Shown here: one piece after another, positions 37,066-45,779 of the stretch
How positions within the stretch are numbered: the first letter of the stretch is position 1
Layout: the number at the start of each line of letters is the position of its first letter
Origin: Leucobacter chinensis
GTDB lineage: Bacteria > Actinomycetota > Actinomycetes > Actinomycetales > Microbacteriaceae
Reading direction: 5' to 3'
Length of the DNA stretch: 64,000 nucleotides
Assembly (NCBI RefSeq): GCF_019049105.1
Contig: NZ_JAHQZR010000001.1
Location: 248,001-312,000, forward strand
Program-made: the position numbers and the translations under genes
The notes under the pieces: generated by a model
Told to the model about the DNA's origin: nothing
The model's database searches: none
Seen by the model: only the letters and a program-made list of their open reading frames with translations

Positions 37066-38208
37066 ATGGACTCCTTTTTCGTCTCGGTTGAGCTGCTCGA
37101 CGCGCCGCATCTGCGGGGCAAGCCGGTCGCTGTCGGCGGTGCGGCGAACCGCGGAGTCGTCGCGAGTGCCAGCTACGAGGCCCGTCGCTTCGGAGTCTCA
37201 TCAGCAATGCCCGTTGCCAGGGCCAGGCAGCTCTGCCCGCAACTGCAGGTCATCACGCCCACCTTTGAGAAATACCGGGCGGCTTCACAAGCGGTCATGG
37301 CTATCTTTCACGAGTTCACCCCGCTCGTTGAGCCCCTCAGCATCGACGAAGCCTTTCTCGATGTTCAGGGCAGCATGAAACTCTTTGGCGAGCCCCGAGA
37401 GATCGCACAGCGCATTCGCGAACGCATTTACGCTGAGACCGGCCTTCCAGCATCAGTCGGCCTCGCGGCAACAAAGTTCGTCGCCAAACTTGCTTCGCAG
37501 AGGGCTAAACCCGACGGTTTGCTCGAGGTGCACCCCACGCGCACCCTCGACTTTCTGCACCCGCTCCCCATCGAAGCCATGTGGGGCGTTGGGAAGGCTA
37601 CGGCTACGAAGCTTCGCTCCCGCGCGATCCACACCCTCGGCGACCTCGCGAGCGAACCTCTTGACTCGCTCGAACGCACCGTCGGCAAAGCGGCCGCGGC
37701 AAAACTGTATGCGCTCTCTCGCGGCGATGATCCACGAGTCATTGAGACGCAGCGCGTCGAAAAAAGCATCGGGCAAGAGAACACTTTCGAGACCGATATT
37801 CGTAGCCTGCCCGCGCTGGAGCGAGAGCTCTTACGCATGAGCGAGCAGGTGGGGCAACGGCTGCGCAGTCATGGAGTCGTTGCACGAACCGTCTCGATTA
37901 AGCTGCGCTGGGCCTCATTTGAAACCGTCACGAGGTCGCGAACACTCGCCGAGCCGAGCAACGTGACGCGCAGAATTCACCTCACCGCGCTTGAACTCCT
38001 GCGCGCCCTAGACCCCGACGGTCGGCCCGTGCGGTTGCTCGGTGTTCGCGGCGAGGGCCTCATGCCCGAAGGCGACGTCGTTGCGGGGCTATGGAACGAC
38101 GATGAGCGACTGCGCTCACTCGATCAGACGGTCGATGAAGCCAAAGGGAAGTTCGGCTCGATGCTCGGCCCCGCGAGGCTGCTCGGCGGCGGGGGTGAAG
38201 AACGGTAG
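37066..38208 (+). CDS. dinB: DNA polymerase IV (Y family); true start uncertain
   Basis: At least 380 residues of a DinB-type translesion polymerase. Palm and fingers are recognisable (GGAANRGVVASASYEARRFGV, PLSIDEAFLDV with the catalytic Asp-Glu), as are the helix-hairpin-helix (MWGVGKATATKL) and little-finger domains. The first canonical start is ATG 37066, yet the reading frame is open upstream and encodes ILHVD directly before it. In homologues the Asp of that HVDMD motif is a metal ligand. Between the upstream in-frame stop at 36970 and this ATG there is no ATG, GTG, TTG or CTG. ATC 37003 is the only near-cognate candidate with a plausible ribosome site. Confidence 0.88.
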   Translation: MDSFFVSVELLDAPHLRGKPVAVGGAANRGVVASASYEARRFGVSSAMPVARARQLCPQLQVITPTFEKYRAASQAVMAIFHEFTPLVEPLSIDEAFLDVQGSMKLFGEPREIAQRIRERIYAETGLPASVGLAATKFVAKLASQRAKPDGLLEVHPTRTLDFLHPLPIEAMWGVGKATATKLRSRAIHTLGDLASEPLDSLERTVGKAAAAKLYALSRGDDPRVIETQRVEKSIGQENTFETDIRSLPALERELLRMSEQVGQRLRSHGVVARTVSIKLRWASFETVTRSRTLAEPSNVTRRIHLTALELLRALDPDGRPVRLLGVRGEGLMPEGDVVAGLWNDDERLRSLDQTVDEAKGKFGSMLGPARLLGGGGEER

Positions 38209-38213
38209 CTCGG

Positions 38214-38825
38214 CTACTCTTCTTCGTCAGAGAATGACTCGAGTGCCGGGGCAAACCGCAGTAGCATGTCGGTGAGCGTCGCGAGCCACTCGTAAATCAC
38301 GAAGGTTTCTTCGTGCTCGCTCTGCTCGCGAAGCTGCGAGTACTCCTGCTCGGTTTCGATGCCAAGCCTCGCGGCGATCGAGAGGCGAAGCGCCGTGAGC
38401 GTGCGCACCCACGGCTCGAGTGTGTCGGCGGTCAAGAAGAAAATCGTGCCCTCGGGGTCTTCGCACGCGAGCAGCTCTTCGAGCTCTATGTGCTCGGGAA
38501 CGCCGCCGCTGAGCGCCGTAGCAACGAGCAACGCGTCTTCAATCTTGCGGTTGAGAAGGCCCTGCTCGGTGACCTGCCGAAACTCGGCCGCGAGGCTCGG
38601 GTCAAGGTAAGCGTTCGGCAGCAGCTTTGCGAGGGCTGGGTCGGCGGGCAGGCAATCGGTGCCGCCAATTTCATAGCTTGCAAGCAGCGGATCGGGATCG
38701 AGTGGGGCGCTGCTGTGCGACTGCAAAAGGCCGAGCAGCTGGCCCACGAGATTGCTGAGAATGATGCTCTCTTGGGGGTGCAGCTCGATCGTGATTTCGC
38801 CGACCTGCATGACGAGAATTTTCAC
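38214..38825 (-). CDS. DUF2017 domain protein
   Basis: A 203-residue actinobacterial DUF2017 protein ([29 protein letters not shown] at the N-terminus, acidic end FSDEEE). It is the third gene of a metallopeptidase-clpS-DUF2017 run and overlaps clpS by four bases, so it is translationally coupled. The constant pairing of this family with clpS suggests a function in N-degron proteolysis, but no catalytic motif is visible. Confidence 0.8.
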   Translation of the reverse strand: MKILVMQVGEITIELHPQESIILSNLVGQLLGLLQSHSSAPLDPDPLLASYEIGGTDCLPADPALAKLLPNAYLDPSLAAEFRQVTEQGLLNRKIEDALLVATALSGGVPEHIELEELLACEDPEGTIFFLTADTLEPWVRTLTALRLSIAARLGIETEQEYSQLREQSEHEETFVIYEWLATLTDMLLRFAPALESFSDEEE

Positions 38826-39115
38826 GGCATATGCCCCTCTCGCACGGTAGCCCAGAGGCCGTAGCCGTGGAGCGCCTCGACGTGCAATTCCATCGACTCG
38901 CGCGACCCCTCGGCAACAATCGCGCTGCCCTCGCGGTGCACCTCGAGCATGAGTGATTCGGCGCGATCGAGCGAGTAGCCAAAGTGTTTGCGGAAGACAT
39001 AGGTGACGTATGACATGAGGTTCACCGGGTCATCCCACACAATGGTTTGCCACGGGGTTGACGGGAGCGCATCTTCACGAAGCTGTCTCTCGTGTTGTAA
39101 CGAAGTGTCAGTCAT
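38822..39115 (-). CDS. clpS: ATP-dependent Clp protease adaptor ClpS
   Basis: A 97-residue ClpS, which delivers proteins with destabilising N-terminal residues to ClpAP/ClpCP. The conserved [20 protein letters not shown] and [14 protein letters not shown] segments form the N-degron pocket and ClpA-contact surface. The start immediately abuts the stop of the metallopeptidase gene, and it overlaps DUF2017 at the other end. Confidence 0.95.
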   Translation of the reverse strand: MTDTSLQHERQLREDALPSTPWQTIVWDDPVNLMSYVTYVFRKHFGYSLDRAESLMLEVHREGSAIVAEGSRESMELHVEALHGYGLWATVREGHMP

Positions 39116-39463
39116 CTAGCCCCACCCAAGCTCATGAATTCGGTTTTCGTCGAGCCCGTAGAAGTGGGCAATCTCGTGAACGAGGGTTACGCGAATTTCG
39201 CGCACGAGCTCGTCTCGGTCAGCGCAGTGTGCCAAGAGGGGCTCGCGAAAGAGAATGATTCGGTCAGGCTCTTCGCCGTACCCGTAGTCACCGCGTTCTT
39301 GCAGCGAAAAGCCCTCGTATACACCGAGCACCTCACTGCCATCGGTCGGGGCCTCTTCGACGAGAAAAATGACGTTGTCGAGTGCTTCGAGCATGTCGTC
39401 GGGCAAGGAATCGATACCCTGCGAGACGAGCTCTTCGAACTCTTCGATCGTCACCTCGTGCAT
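39116..39463 (-). CDS. Minimal zinc metallopeptidase (DUF1025 family)
   Basis: A 115-residue single-domain zincin. The last 20 residues contain HEIAHFYGLDENRIHELGWG (His96, Glu97, His100), the HExxHxxGxxxxRxxELGW signature of the actinobacterial minimal metalloproteases. A TAAAGT hexamer ends six bases before the ATG, so a leaderless message probably drives the three-gene operon with clpS. Substrates are unknown. It is divergent from umuD across about 65 bases. Confidence 0.85.
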   Translation of the reverse strand: MHEVTIEEFEELVSQGIDSLPDDMLEALDNVIFLVEEAPTDGSEVLGVYEGFSLQERGDYGYGEEPDRIILFREPLLAHCADRDELVREIRVTLVHEIAHFYGLDENRIHELGWG

Positions 39464-39521
39464 GGCTTTACTTTACCCTGTGTCGGTGAGAACTGTGCCA
39501 GGCGCGGGGAAGCGAGTATGA

Positions 39522-39537
39522 TCGAACATATGTTCGA
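39522..39537. promoter_or_regulatory. LexA SOS box, perfect palindrome
   Basis: TCGAACATATGTTCGA matches the actinobacterial/Gram-positive SOS consensus (CGAAC-n4-GTTCG) in full. It overlaps the last base of a TATGAT -10 hexamer (39517-39522) and the presumed +1/start codon of umuD, so LexA would block transcription initiation directly. Confidence 0.9.
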
Positions 39538-39991
39538 ATCAATGGGTTGTGATGAAACGCGCGGCGTCGCCCTCGTGAGTGGGGTGCGGCAGGCGCCCCA
39601 TCGGGTGCCGCTGCGTGCGGCGCTCGAAGCCGTTCCCGCGGGGTGGCCCTCGGCTGCGCAAGACTACTACTCGGGTGAGATCGACCTCAACGAGCACCTC
39701 ATTCGTGATCCTGCCGCGACATACATCGTACGCGTCGCGGGAGACTCGATGGTGGGAGCGGGGATCAGTCACGACGATGAACTTATCGTCGACCGTGCGG
39801 CAGAGCCCCAGTACGGCGATGTGGTCATTGCGGTGCTTGACGGTGATCTTACTGTCAAACGATTGCAGCGAACTGATTCCGGGGTCGTGCTGTGCGCCGC
39901 AAACCCTCGCTACCCAGATATTGTCGTTGAAGAGCTCTCAGAGTTGCGCATTTGGGGTGTCGTGACGAGGTGCTTGCACCATGTTCGATGA
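39530..39991 (+). CDS. umuD: UmuD-like autoproteolytic subunit of DNA polymerase V
   Basis: A 153-residue LexA-fold protease that, after RecA-stimulated self-cleavage, joins UmuC in translesion synthesis. The cleavage pair is Ala37-Gly38 (VPAGWPSAAQDYY). The catalytic dyad is Ser73 (GDSMVGAGI) and Lys110 (LTVKRLQR). ATG 39530 is chosen because it sits seven bases after TATGAT inside the SOS box, giving a leaderless, LexA-repressed message. ATG 39518 and 39542 are alternatives. It overlaps umuC by 11 bases. Confidence 0.9.
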   Translation: MFESMGCDETRGVALVSGVRQAPHRVPLRAALEAVPAGWPSAAQDYYSGEIDLNEHLIRDPAATYIVRVAGDSMVGAGISHDDELIVDRAAEPQYGDVVIAVLDGDLTVKRLQRTDSGVVLCAANPRYPDIVVEELSELRIWGVVTRCLHHVR

Positions 39992-41345
39992 AGGGGATGC
40001 GACGGTGGTCGAGAGCGCCGGCACCGAGAGCGTCGGTGCCGACAGTATTGGCGGGGCAGGGCACGAACCTCACCGGCAGAGCATCGCTCTCGTTGACTGT
40101 GTGAGCTTTTTTGCCTCGTGCGAGCGAGTCTTTCACCCTGAACTCGAAGGTCGCCCGGTGCTCGTGCTCTCAAACAACGACGGCTGCGTCGTTGCGATGT
40201 CGCACGAGGCCAAGGCCTACGGGATTCCCATGGGCATTCCCTGGTTTCAGTTGAGCGCGCGTGCCGCGAAACAGGGGCTTGTCGCGCGCTCCAGTAACTA
40301 CGAACTCTACGGTTCAATGTCGGCCAGGGTTATGAACATCATTGGGAGGCATGCGGCGTGGCAAGAGGTGTACAGCATTGACGAGGCTTTCATCGGGCTC
40401 AACGGCTCGCCGGCTGAGGTGACGCAGAAGTGCCGCAAGCTCAAAGACGAGATTTATCAGCTCACAGGCATTCCGGTGCGGGTCGGCATTGCCTCGACGA
40501 AGACGCTCGCGAAGCTCGCGATCATTGGCGCCAAAAAGAACGCTCGCTTTGACGGGATATGCAACTTCAACGAGCACGACGCAGAGGGGGCCGACGCATT
40601 ACTCGCCGAGGTCGAGGTAAGTGAACTGTGGGGCGTTGGCCGTAAGCTCACGAACAAACTGACCGCGAGGGGCATTCACACCGCGAAAGATTTGCGCGAC
40701 TGCGACGCGGGCGAGATGCGCAAGCGTTTCTCAGTGGTGCTGCAGCGAACCGTGTACGAACTGCGAGGCATTCGATGTATCGAACTCGCCGAGGCGCGTG
40801 AGTACAAAGACCAGCTCATTTTTTCACGTTCGTTTTCACGGCCGGTCACGACGCAAGAGGAGATGCAGCAGGTGCTCTCGATCTACGCGCAGAAAGTCAG
40901 CGCACGGCTGCGCTCTGAAGGGCAAGTGGCAAAAACCATCTCAGCGTGGACAATGACCGCACACCACAACACGGCCGCGTGGCACTCGGCCCACGTCTCA
41001 GCAACGCTTGAGACGCACACGAGTGAGCCGATCCGCATCGCAAAAGCGGCGGCGCCGCTGCTTCAGAAGATGCTCCCGGGAACGCGATATGTGCGTGCGG
41101 GAATCGTGCTCACCGACCTCGTTCCCGAGGCGAGGCTCGCGCCGCTCGACCTCTTCGTTCCCGAGTTCGAGGGGCGAAAGATTGGCGTGACGCTCGACCG
41201 CATTCAGGAGCGTGTGGGGCCCGGCCTCATTGGGGTGGGACGTGGTGGGTTGCAAAAGGCGCCGGTGTGGAACATGAGGCGCGACATGCTCTCGCCAAGA
41301 GCGACAACCCAGTGGGACGAGCTGCGTGTCGTGCGCGCCTCGTAG
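39981..41345 (+). CDS. umuC: DNA polymerase V catalytic subunit UmuC
   Basis: A 454-residue Y-family polymerase. After a ~35-residue Gly/Glu extension come SIALVDCVSFFASCERVF and LVLSNNDGCVVAMSHEAKAYG, the UmuC-specific opening. YSIDEAFIGL gives the second acidic pair and LWGVGRKLTNKLTARGI the helix-hairpin-helix; the little finger and C-terminal UmuC tail follow. It is co-translated with umuD under the same SOS box. Together with dinB 2 kb upstream, the window holds two Y-family polymerases. Confidence 0.93.
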   Translation: MFDEGDATVVESAGTESVGADSIGGAGHEPHRQSIALVDCVSFFASCERVFHPELEGRPVLVLSNNDGCVVAMSHEAKAYGIPMGIPWFQLSARAAKQGLVARSSNYELYGSMSARVMNIIGRHAAWQEVYSIDEAFIGLNGSPAEVTQKCRKLKDEIYQLTGIPVRVGIASTKTLAKLAIIGAKKNARFDGICNFNEHDAEGADALLAEVEVSELWGVGRKLTNKLTARGIHTAKDLRDCDAGEMRKRFSVVLQRTVYELRGIRCIELAEAREYKDQLIFSRSFSRPVTTQEEMQQVLSIYAQKVSARLRSEGQVAKTISAWTMTAHHNTAAWHSAHVSATLETHTSEPIRIAKAAAPLLQKMLPGTRYVRAGIVLTDLVPEARLAPLDLFVPEFEGRKIGVTLDRIQERVGPGLIGVGRGGLQKAPVWNMRRDMLSPRATTQWDELRVVRAS

Positions 41346-41406
41346 CCGCTACACTAAAACCTGCTGCGCAAGGGGGCGCGAGAACCGTCAAAGAGAAAGG
41401 GCACCT

Positions 41407-42648
41407 TTGAAACCGCTAACGCCGCTGCGCCGCACCATCGCCTTGATCGCTCTTGCGCTCGGCGGGTTTGGTATCGGGGTGACCGAGTTCGCCTCGATGG
41501 GCCTCTTGCCAAACATCGCGAGCGACCTCATTCCTGGGTTTGAGGCGAACCCACAGCAGGAGATCGCGCGGGCCGGAATTGTCATCACCGCGTACGCACT
41601 CGGCGTGGTCATTGGTGCGCCACTCTTCGCGATTTTTGGGGCGAGGGCCTCGCACACGCGACTCACGTTTCTCTTGTTAGTGCTGTTTGTGGGCGGATCG
41701 CTGGCCTCTGCGGCGGCTCCGACGTTCGAGACCCTCGTGCTTTTTCGGGTGCTCGCGGGGCTTCCGCATGGCGCCTATTTTGGGGCGGCCTCCCTCATCG
41801 CGGCCCGCATCATGGGGCCGGGAAGCCAGGGCAAGGGGGTCGCGCTTGCCCTTTCGGGCCTGACGATCGCGAACGTCGTCGGGGTCCCGCTCGCAACCTG
41901 GCTGGGGCAGAGCCTCGGCTGGCGTTGGGCGTACGTGCTCGTGGCAGCTATTTTTGCGGCGACGCTCGCCCTCGCACTCGCCTTCTTGCCTCGGTACGCC
42001 GCGAATCCTGACCGCGACCCGCGCTCCGAATTGCGCGCCCTCGCGAACTACCGACTGTGGATCATGATTGCCGTCGGCTCAATTGGCTTCGGCGGTTTCT
42101 TTGCCGTGTACTCGTATGTGTCAGAGGTGACCACGCGCATCACGGGGCTCGAGCCACCGGCGGTGCCGTGGGTGCTCGCGGTCATGGGGCTTGGTATGAC
42201 GATCGGCAACCTTATCGGTGGCTGGGCGAGCGACCGGAATCTCGTGGGAACGATTGTCGTTGGCTTTGCGACCTTTGTCGCCTCGCTGCTCGTGTACACC
42301 TGGGTTGCGCCGAGCCCGGTCGGGCTCTTCGTGACAGTGTTCAGTATTGGCCTCACCGAAGCGATCTTGATTCCCTCGATTCAGGCGCGCATGATCCGCA
42401 TCGCCGACGAGGCCGAACTGCTCGGGGCGGCGGTGAACCATGCTGCGTTCAACGTGGGCAATGGCCTTGGGGCCTGGCTTGGCGGCGCGGTCATTGCCGC
42501 TGGCTTTGGTTATCTTGCGCCCGGCTGGGTTGGTATCGCACTCGCGCTCGTAGGTTTTGCGCTCGCGTTGCTGAGCGTTTACATCGAGCGGCGAGATAAG
42601 GCCCGCTCGCGAAATACCGTGGGTATTCGGGTGGTCGGCGAGGCGTAA
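41407..42648 (+). CDS. MFS transporter, AraJ/arabinose-efflux-like
   Basis: A 413-residue twelve-helix major facilitator. The first helix carries ALGGFGIGVTEFASMGLLPNIA, the drug:proton antiporter (DHA1) motif of the AraJ/CmlR group, and GLPHGAYFGAASLIAARIMG lies in helix 4-5. The TTG at 41407 is chosen because GAGAAAGGG lies before it and upstream residues are non-homologous. It is probably a drug or metabolite exporter. BrkB follows 20 bases later. Confidence 0.85.
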   Translation: MKPLTPLRRTIALIALALGGFGIGVTEFASMGLLPNIASDLIPGFEANPQQEIARAGIVITAYALGVVIGAPLFAIFGARASHTRLTFLLLVLFVGGSLASAAAPTFETLVLFRVLAGLPHGAYFGAASLIAARIMGPGSQGKGVALALSGLTIANVVGVPLATWLGQSLGWRWAYVLVAAIFAATLALALAFLPRYAANPDRDPRSELRALANYRLWIMIAVGSIGFGGFFAVYSYVSEVTTRITGLEPPAVPWVLAVMGLGMTIGNLIGGWASDRNLVGTIVVGFATFVASLLVYTWVAPSPVGLFVTVFSIGLTEAILIPSIQARMIRIADEAELLGAAVNHAAFNVGNGLGAWLGGAVIAAGFGYLAPGWVGIALALVGFALALLSVYIERRDKARSRNTVGIRVVGEA

Positions 42649-42668
42649 GGCTCGCTAGACTGACGTGC

Positions 42669-43694
42669 ATGACGGCACGAGAGCGCATCAAGCAGGCCAT
42701 CGCGTGGGTGCTACAGTTGCGCCTCGTTCGTGCCGCGCTCACCTACAGTGAGCACCGCGGCTCGATGCTTGCCGACGCCATCACGTATCGCTCGCTGTTC
42801 GGTATCTTTGCCTCGGTGTTGCTCGGGTTTTCGCTCGTTGCTCTCTGGTTTGAGAGCAACGCCGAGGCCATGACGGCACTCGGCGAGATGCTCGATAACC
42901 TGCTTCCCGGAATCACGAGTGTCGTCGATATTACCCAGATTGAGGCGCCCACCGGGCTCACCATCTTAGGTATCGCCTCGCTTCTGGGCATCGCCTGGGC
43001 CGCGATCTCAGCGATCGCGAGCCTGCGTACGGCTTTGCTTGACCTCGGCGACACGCTTCGCGATGACCAGGGCGCCGTGTGGGGGTCGCTGCGCGACTTG
43101 CTCTTCGCCGTGGGGTTTGCGGTGCTGCTCGTCTCGGCAACGGTGCTGAGCGCGTTTAGCGGTGCCGGCATCGAGACGCTCGCTTCGTGGTTGGGGCTCT
43201 CGACCGTGAGCACGCCCGTGGCGGTTATGACGCAGCTTGCGGGCATCGCAGTTGTCTTTATTGTCGACCTGTTCACCGTGGCGCTCATGTTCCGGCTCCT
43301 CGCCGACTTCACCGCGAGCTCTGCCGCGCTTTGGCAGGGAGCTCTGCTTGGGGCTGCCGGCCTCACGGTGCTGCAAACGCTCTCGAGCCTTTTCGTGAAA
43401 GGTGCCACGTCGAACCCCTTGCTCGCTTCGTTTGCCGTGCTCATCGCTCTCTTGCTCTGGGTGAATTTGTCGGTGCAGGTCGTGCTCATTGCGAGCAGCT
43501 ACATCATGGTTGCGACCCGTGATCACGCGGGTCGAGGTGAAGCCGGTGGTGCCCTGGTGCACACCTTCGCCGAGCGGCGGCAGTTTCGGGCAGAGCAGCT
43601 TGTTGCCGCAGCAGAACGTGAACTCAGTGCGGCGCAAGAGGCGGTTGCGGTCGAGCGTGAGCATGCCGAGACTCGACGTAGTCACGAGTCTTAA
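42669..43694 (+). CDS. YihY/BrkB family membrane protein
   Basis: A 341-residue inner-membrane protein of the YihY/virulence-factor BrkB family with six to seven helices (RGSMLADAITYRSLFGIFAS at the start, NLSVQVVLIASSYIMV near the last helix). It ends with a charged coiled C-terminal tail (RRQFRAEQLVAAAERELSAA). The family has been linked to transport or complement resistance, but function is unproven. A TAGACT hexamer ends seven bases before its ATG, so it can be expressed as a leaderless message. Confidence 0.85.
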   Translation: MTARERIKQAIAWVLQLRLVRAALTYSEHRGSMLADAITYRSLFGIFASVLLGFSLVALWFESNAEAMTALGEMLDNLLPGITSVVDITQIEAPTGLTILGIASLLGIAWAAISAIASLRTALLDLGDTLRDDQGAVWGSLRDLLFAVGFAVLLVSATVLSAFSGAGIETLASWLGLSTVSTPVAVMTQLAGIAVVFIVDLFTVALMFRLLADFTASSAALWQGALLGAAGLTVLQTLSSLFVKGATSNPLLASFAVLIALLLWVNLSVQVVLIASSYIMVATRDHAGRGEAGGALVHTFAERRQFRAEQLVAAAERELSAAQEAVAVEREHAETRRSHES

Positions 43695-43796
43695 ATGCTT
43701 GCGCGGGCTGATCAGGGCGGCGACTTTGGCCCTCGCGGTATCATTGAGGGGTAACTCTATACATGACAGTTCGCAAATCGCGAGCGAAAGGAGCGT

Positions 43797-43892
43797 GTGA
43801 GCCCGGTGAATCTAGACGGCGGGGCCAAGGTGCGAAAATGCACCCACCAGCAGCACCCGAGGTGCGTTTGGGGGTGGTCTCGCGGTGAGTAA
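43797..43892 (+). CDS. Candidate leader peptide overlapping sulP
   Basis: A 31-residue ORF starting with GTG behind AAAGGAG and ending TAA eight bases inside the sulP reading frame. The peptide contains RKCTHQQHPRCVWGW, that is two Cys and two His in a short span plus two Trp. Cys-bearing leader peptides that sense cysteine supply are known upstream of sulfur genes in mycobacteria, though those carry adjacent Cys codons. Here the overlap would couple sulP translation to ribosomes finishing this peptide. It is short, so it may be fortuitous. Confidence 0.4.
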   Translation: MSPVNLDGGAKVRKCTHQQHPRCVWGWSRGE

Positions 43893-45543
43893 GAAAGAGT
43901 CGCAGAGCCTCCTGCCATCGCTCGCTGACTACCGGGACGTGCCACGCACCTGGAAGAACGACCTGCTCGCCGGTCTCACGGTCAGCATCGTCGCGCTGCC
44001 GCTTGCACTCGCCTTTGGCGTGAGCTCTGGAGCCGGGGCAGAGAGCGGCATCGTGACCGCCATTATCGCGGGTATCGTTGCTGCCATTTTTGGGGGATCG
44101 CACGTGCAGGTCTCCGGTCCAACCGGTGCCATGGTGGTCGTTCTCGCGCCCATCATCGCGCTGCACGGAGCGGGTGCGCTCGCCCTCGTGTGCCTCATGG
44201 CAGGCGCGATCGTGATTCTCGCCGGTGTTTTTCGGCTGGGGCGAACGGTCGGCTACATTCCGTGGCCCGTGATCGAGGGCTTTACCCTCGGCATTGCCGT
44301 CATCATTTTCCTGCAGCAGGTACCCACCGCAACCGGAACCGAGCCCGGCGAAAGTAATAACGCGGTTGTCTCGGCTGTGCAGTCGGCCATGTCGGCCGAA
44401 ATGCCGAAGCTTGCGTGGTCGCTCGGCATCGTTGCGCTCGTTGTCGTCATCATGCTCGTGCTCTTGAAGCTCGCCCCGCAGTTTCCCGGCTCGCTCATCG
44501 CGATTGTTGTTGCGACGCTGGTTGCGAGCCTCTTCGACCTGCCGGTTGACGTGATCGGCGAGCTGCCAAGCGGGCTTCCGGCGCCAACCCTGCCCGTCTT
44601 AGATCCGCATATGATGGGCGTGCTCATCGGGCCTGCCTTTGCCGTGGCTGCGCTTGCGGCCATTGAGTCGTTGCTTTCGGCACGCATCGCTGCCACGCTT
44701 ACGAACAGCGGTTCGTTTAATGCTGACCGTGAGCTCGTGGGGCAGGGACTCGCCTCGGTTGCCTCCGGTTTCTTTGGCGGCATGCCGGCAACCGGCGCCA
44801 TTGCGCGCACCGCGGTGAATATTCGCGGTGGCGCCAAGACGCGTCTCGCGGCGGTCGTGCATAGCGTGCTGCTGCTCGTGATCGTGCTCGTGGGCTCTGG
44901 CGTCGTCTCGCAGATTCCCCTCGCGGCCCTCGCTGGCGTGCTCATGGTGACGGCGTGCCGCATGGTCGCCCCCACGACGGTGCGTCTCGTGCTGCGCTCG
45001 ACTCGCTCAGACGCGGTGATCTTCCTGCTCACCGCGATCATTACGATCAGCATCGACCTCATCTATGCCGTGCTCATCGGCATCGTCGCCGCGGGCTTCT
45101 TCTCACTGCGGCAGCTTGCCAAGACGAGTGGCGTCTATCGTGAGGAGCTTCCCGGCGAGCCCGTTGAGGGCGACGAACGCATCGCGGTGTTCCACCTCGA
45201 AGGCGCGCTCTTCTTTGGCGCTGCCGACCGGCTGCTTGAACGAGCAGAGGCGCTTCGTGGTGTCGAGGTCGTCGTGGTTCGCATGGCAGAGCTGCAGTTT
45301 CTCGACGCGACGGGCGCCCAGGCCGCGACCGAGATGATCACGGGGCTCGAGCGTCGCGGCATCACCGTGCTCGTGAAAGGCGTGCAGCCGCAGCACAGGG
45401 CGCTCGCTGAGCGCATCGGCATCTTCCACTCCTTGCGTGACCAGGCGCACCTCTTCGATAACCTCGACGATGCGGTTGCTCACGCGCGTGACCACGTGGC
45501 GAGAGCCCGCGCCGAGCGAGAAGCCGAGGGCGGGGCGGGGTAG
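43885..45543 (+). CDS. SulP family anion transporter with STAS domain
   Basis: A 552-residue SLC26/SulP protein. About a dozen membrane helices (ADYRDVPRTWKNDLLAGLTV opening; HVQVSGPTGAM; FFGGMPATGAIARTAVN) are followed by a cytoplasmic STAS domain (residues about 430-530, FLDATGAQAATEMITGL). SulP members carry sulfate, bicarbonate or other anions; no gene beside it fixes the substrate. Start GTG 43885 lies inside the upstream leader ORF. A strong terminator follows. Confidence 0.9.
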   Translation: MSKKESQSLLPSLADYRDVPRTWKNDLLAGLTVSIVALPLALAFGVSSGAGAESGIVTAIIAGIVAAIFGGSHVQVSGPTGAMVVVLAPIIALHGAGALALVCLMAGAIVILAGVFRLGRTVGYIPWPVIEGFTLGIAVIIFLQQVPTATGTEPGESNNAVVSAVQSAMSAEMPKLAWSLGIVALVVVIMLVLLKLAPQFPGSLIAIVVATLVASLFDLPVDVIGELPSGLPAPTLPVLDPHMMGVLIGPAFAVAALAAIESLLSARIAATLTNSGSFNADRELVGQGLASVASGFFGGMPATGAIARTAVNIRGGAKTRLAAVVHSVLLLVIVLVGSGVVSQIPLAALAGVLMVTACRMVAPTTVRLVLRSTRSDAVIFLLTAIITISIDLIYAVLIGIVAAGFFSLRQLAKTSGVYREELPGEPVEGDERIAVFHLEGALFFGAADRLLERAEALRGVEVVVVRMAELQFLDATGAQAATEMITGLERRGITVLVKGVQPQHRALAERIGIFHSLRDQAHLFDNLDDAVAHARDHVARARAEREAEGGAG

Positions 45544-45563
45544 CGCGAGCAACTGGCAAAAGA

Positions 45564-45604
45564 AAAAGCACCTGAACTTTCTCGCTGAAAGTTCAGGTGC
45601 TTTT
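45564..45604. terminator. Bidirectional intrinsic terminator
   Basis: AAAAGCACCTGAACTTT, loop CTCGCTG, then the exact complement ending in TTTT: a 17-bp stem usable from both sides (sulP and the tRNA-His/orn strand). Confidence 0.9.
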
Positions 45605-45623
45605 CGTTGTCTTGCGACTCTGG

Positions 45624-45697
45624 GGTGGACGACGGGATTTGAACCCGCGACCACCGGCACCACAAGCCGGTGCTCTACCTACTGAGCTACGCCCACC
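45624..45697 (-). tRNA. tRNA-His (anticodon GTG)
   Basis: On the minus strand the cloverleaf reads acceptor GTGGGCG/CGTCCAC with an extra G at -1 opposite C73, the tRNA-His identity pair. The D arm is AGCTCAGTAGGTAGAGC and the anticodon loop TTGTGGT gives GTG. The T arm is GCGGG TTCAAAT CCCGT. The three bases after C73 are CCA, so the tail appears to be encoded. Confidence 0.95.
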
Positions 45698-45779
45698 ATG
45701 TGCCGCTGAGAGCCTTGCGGCTCACGAAGCAACCTCATCATCATAGCCCACAACCGGGGGCTGGTTGCAAACTGAGCGG

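Noticed and set aside
39134-39529. Longer upstream extension of the umuD reading frame
   Set aside because: It runs opposite the metallopeptidase gene, and the UmuD homology, SOS box and -10 element all place the start near 39530.
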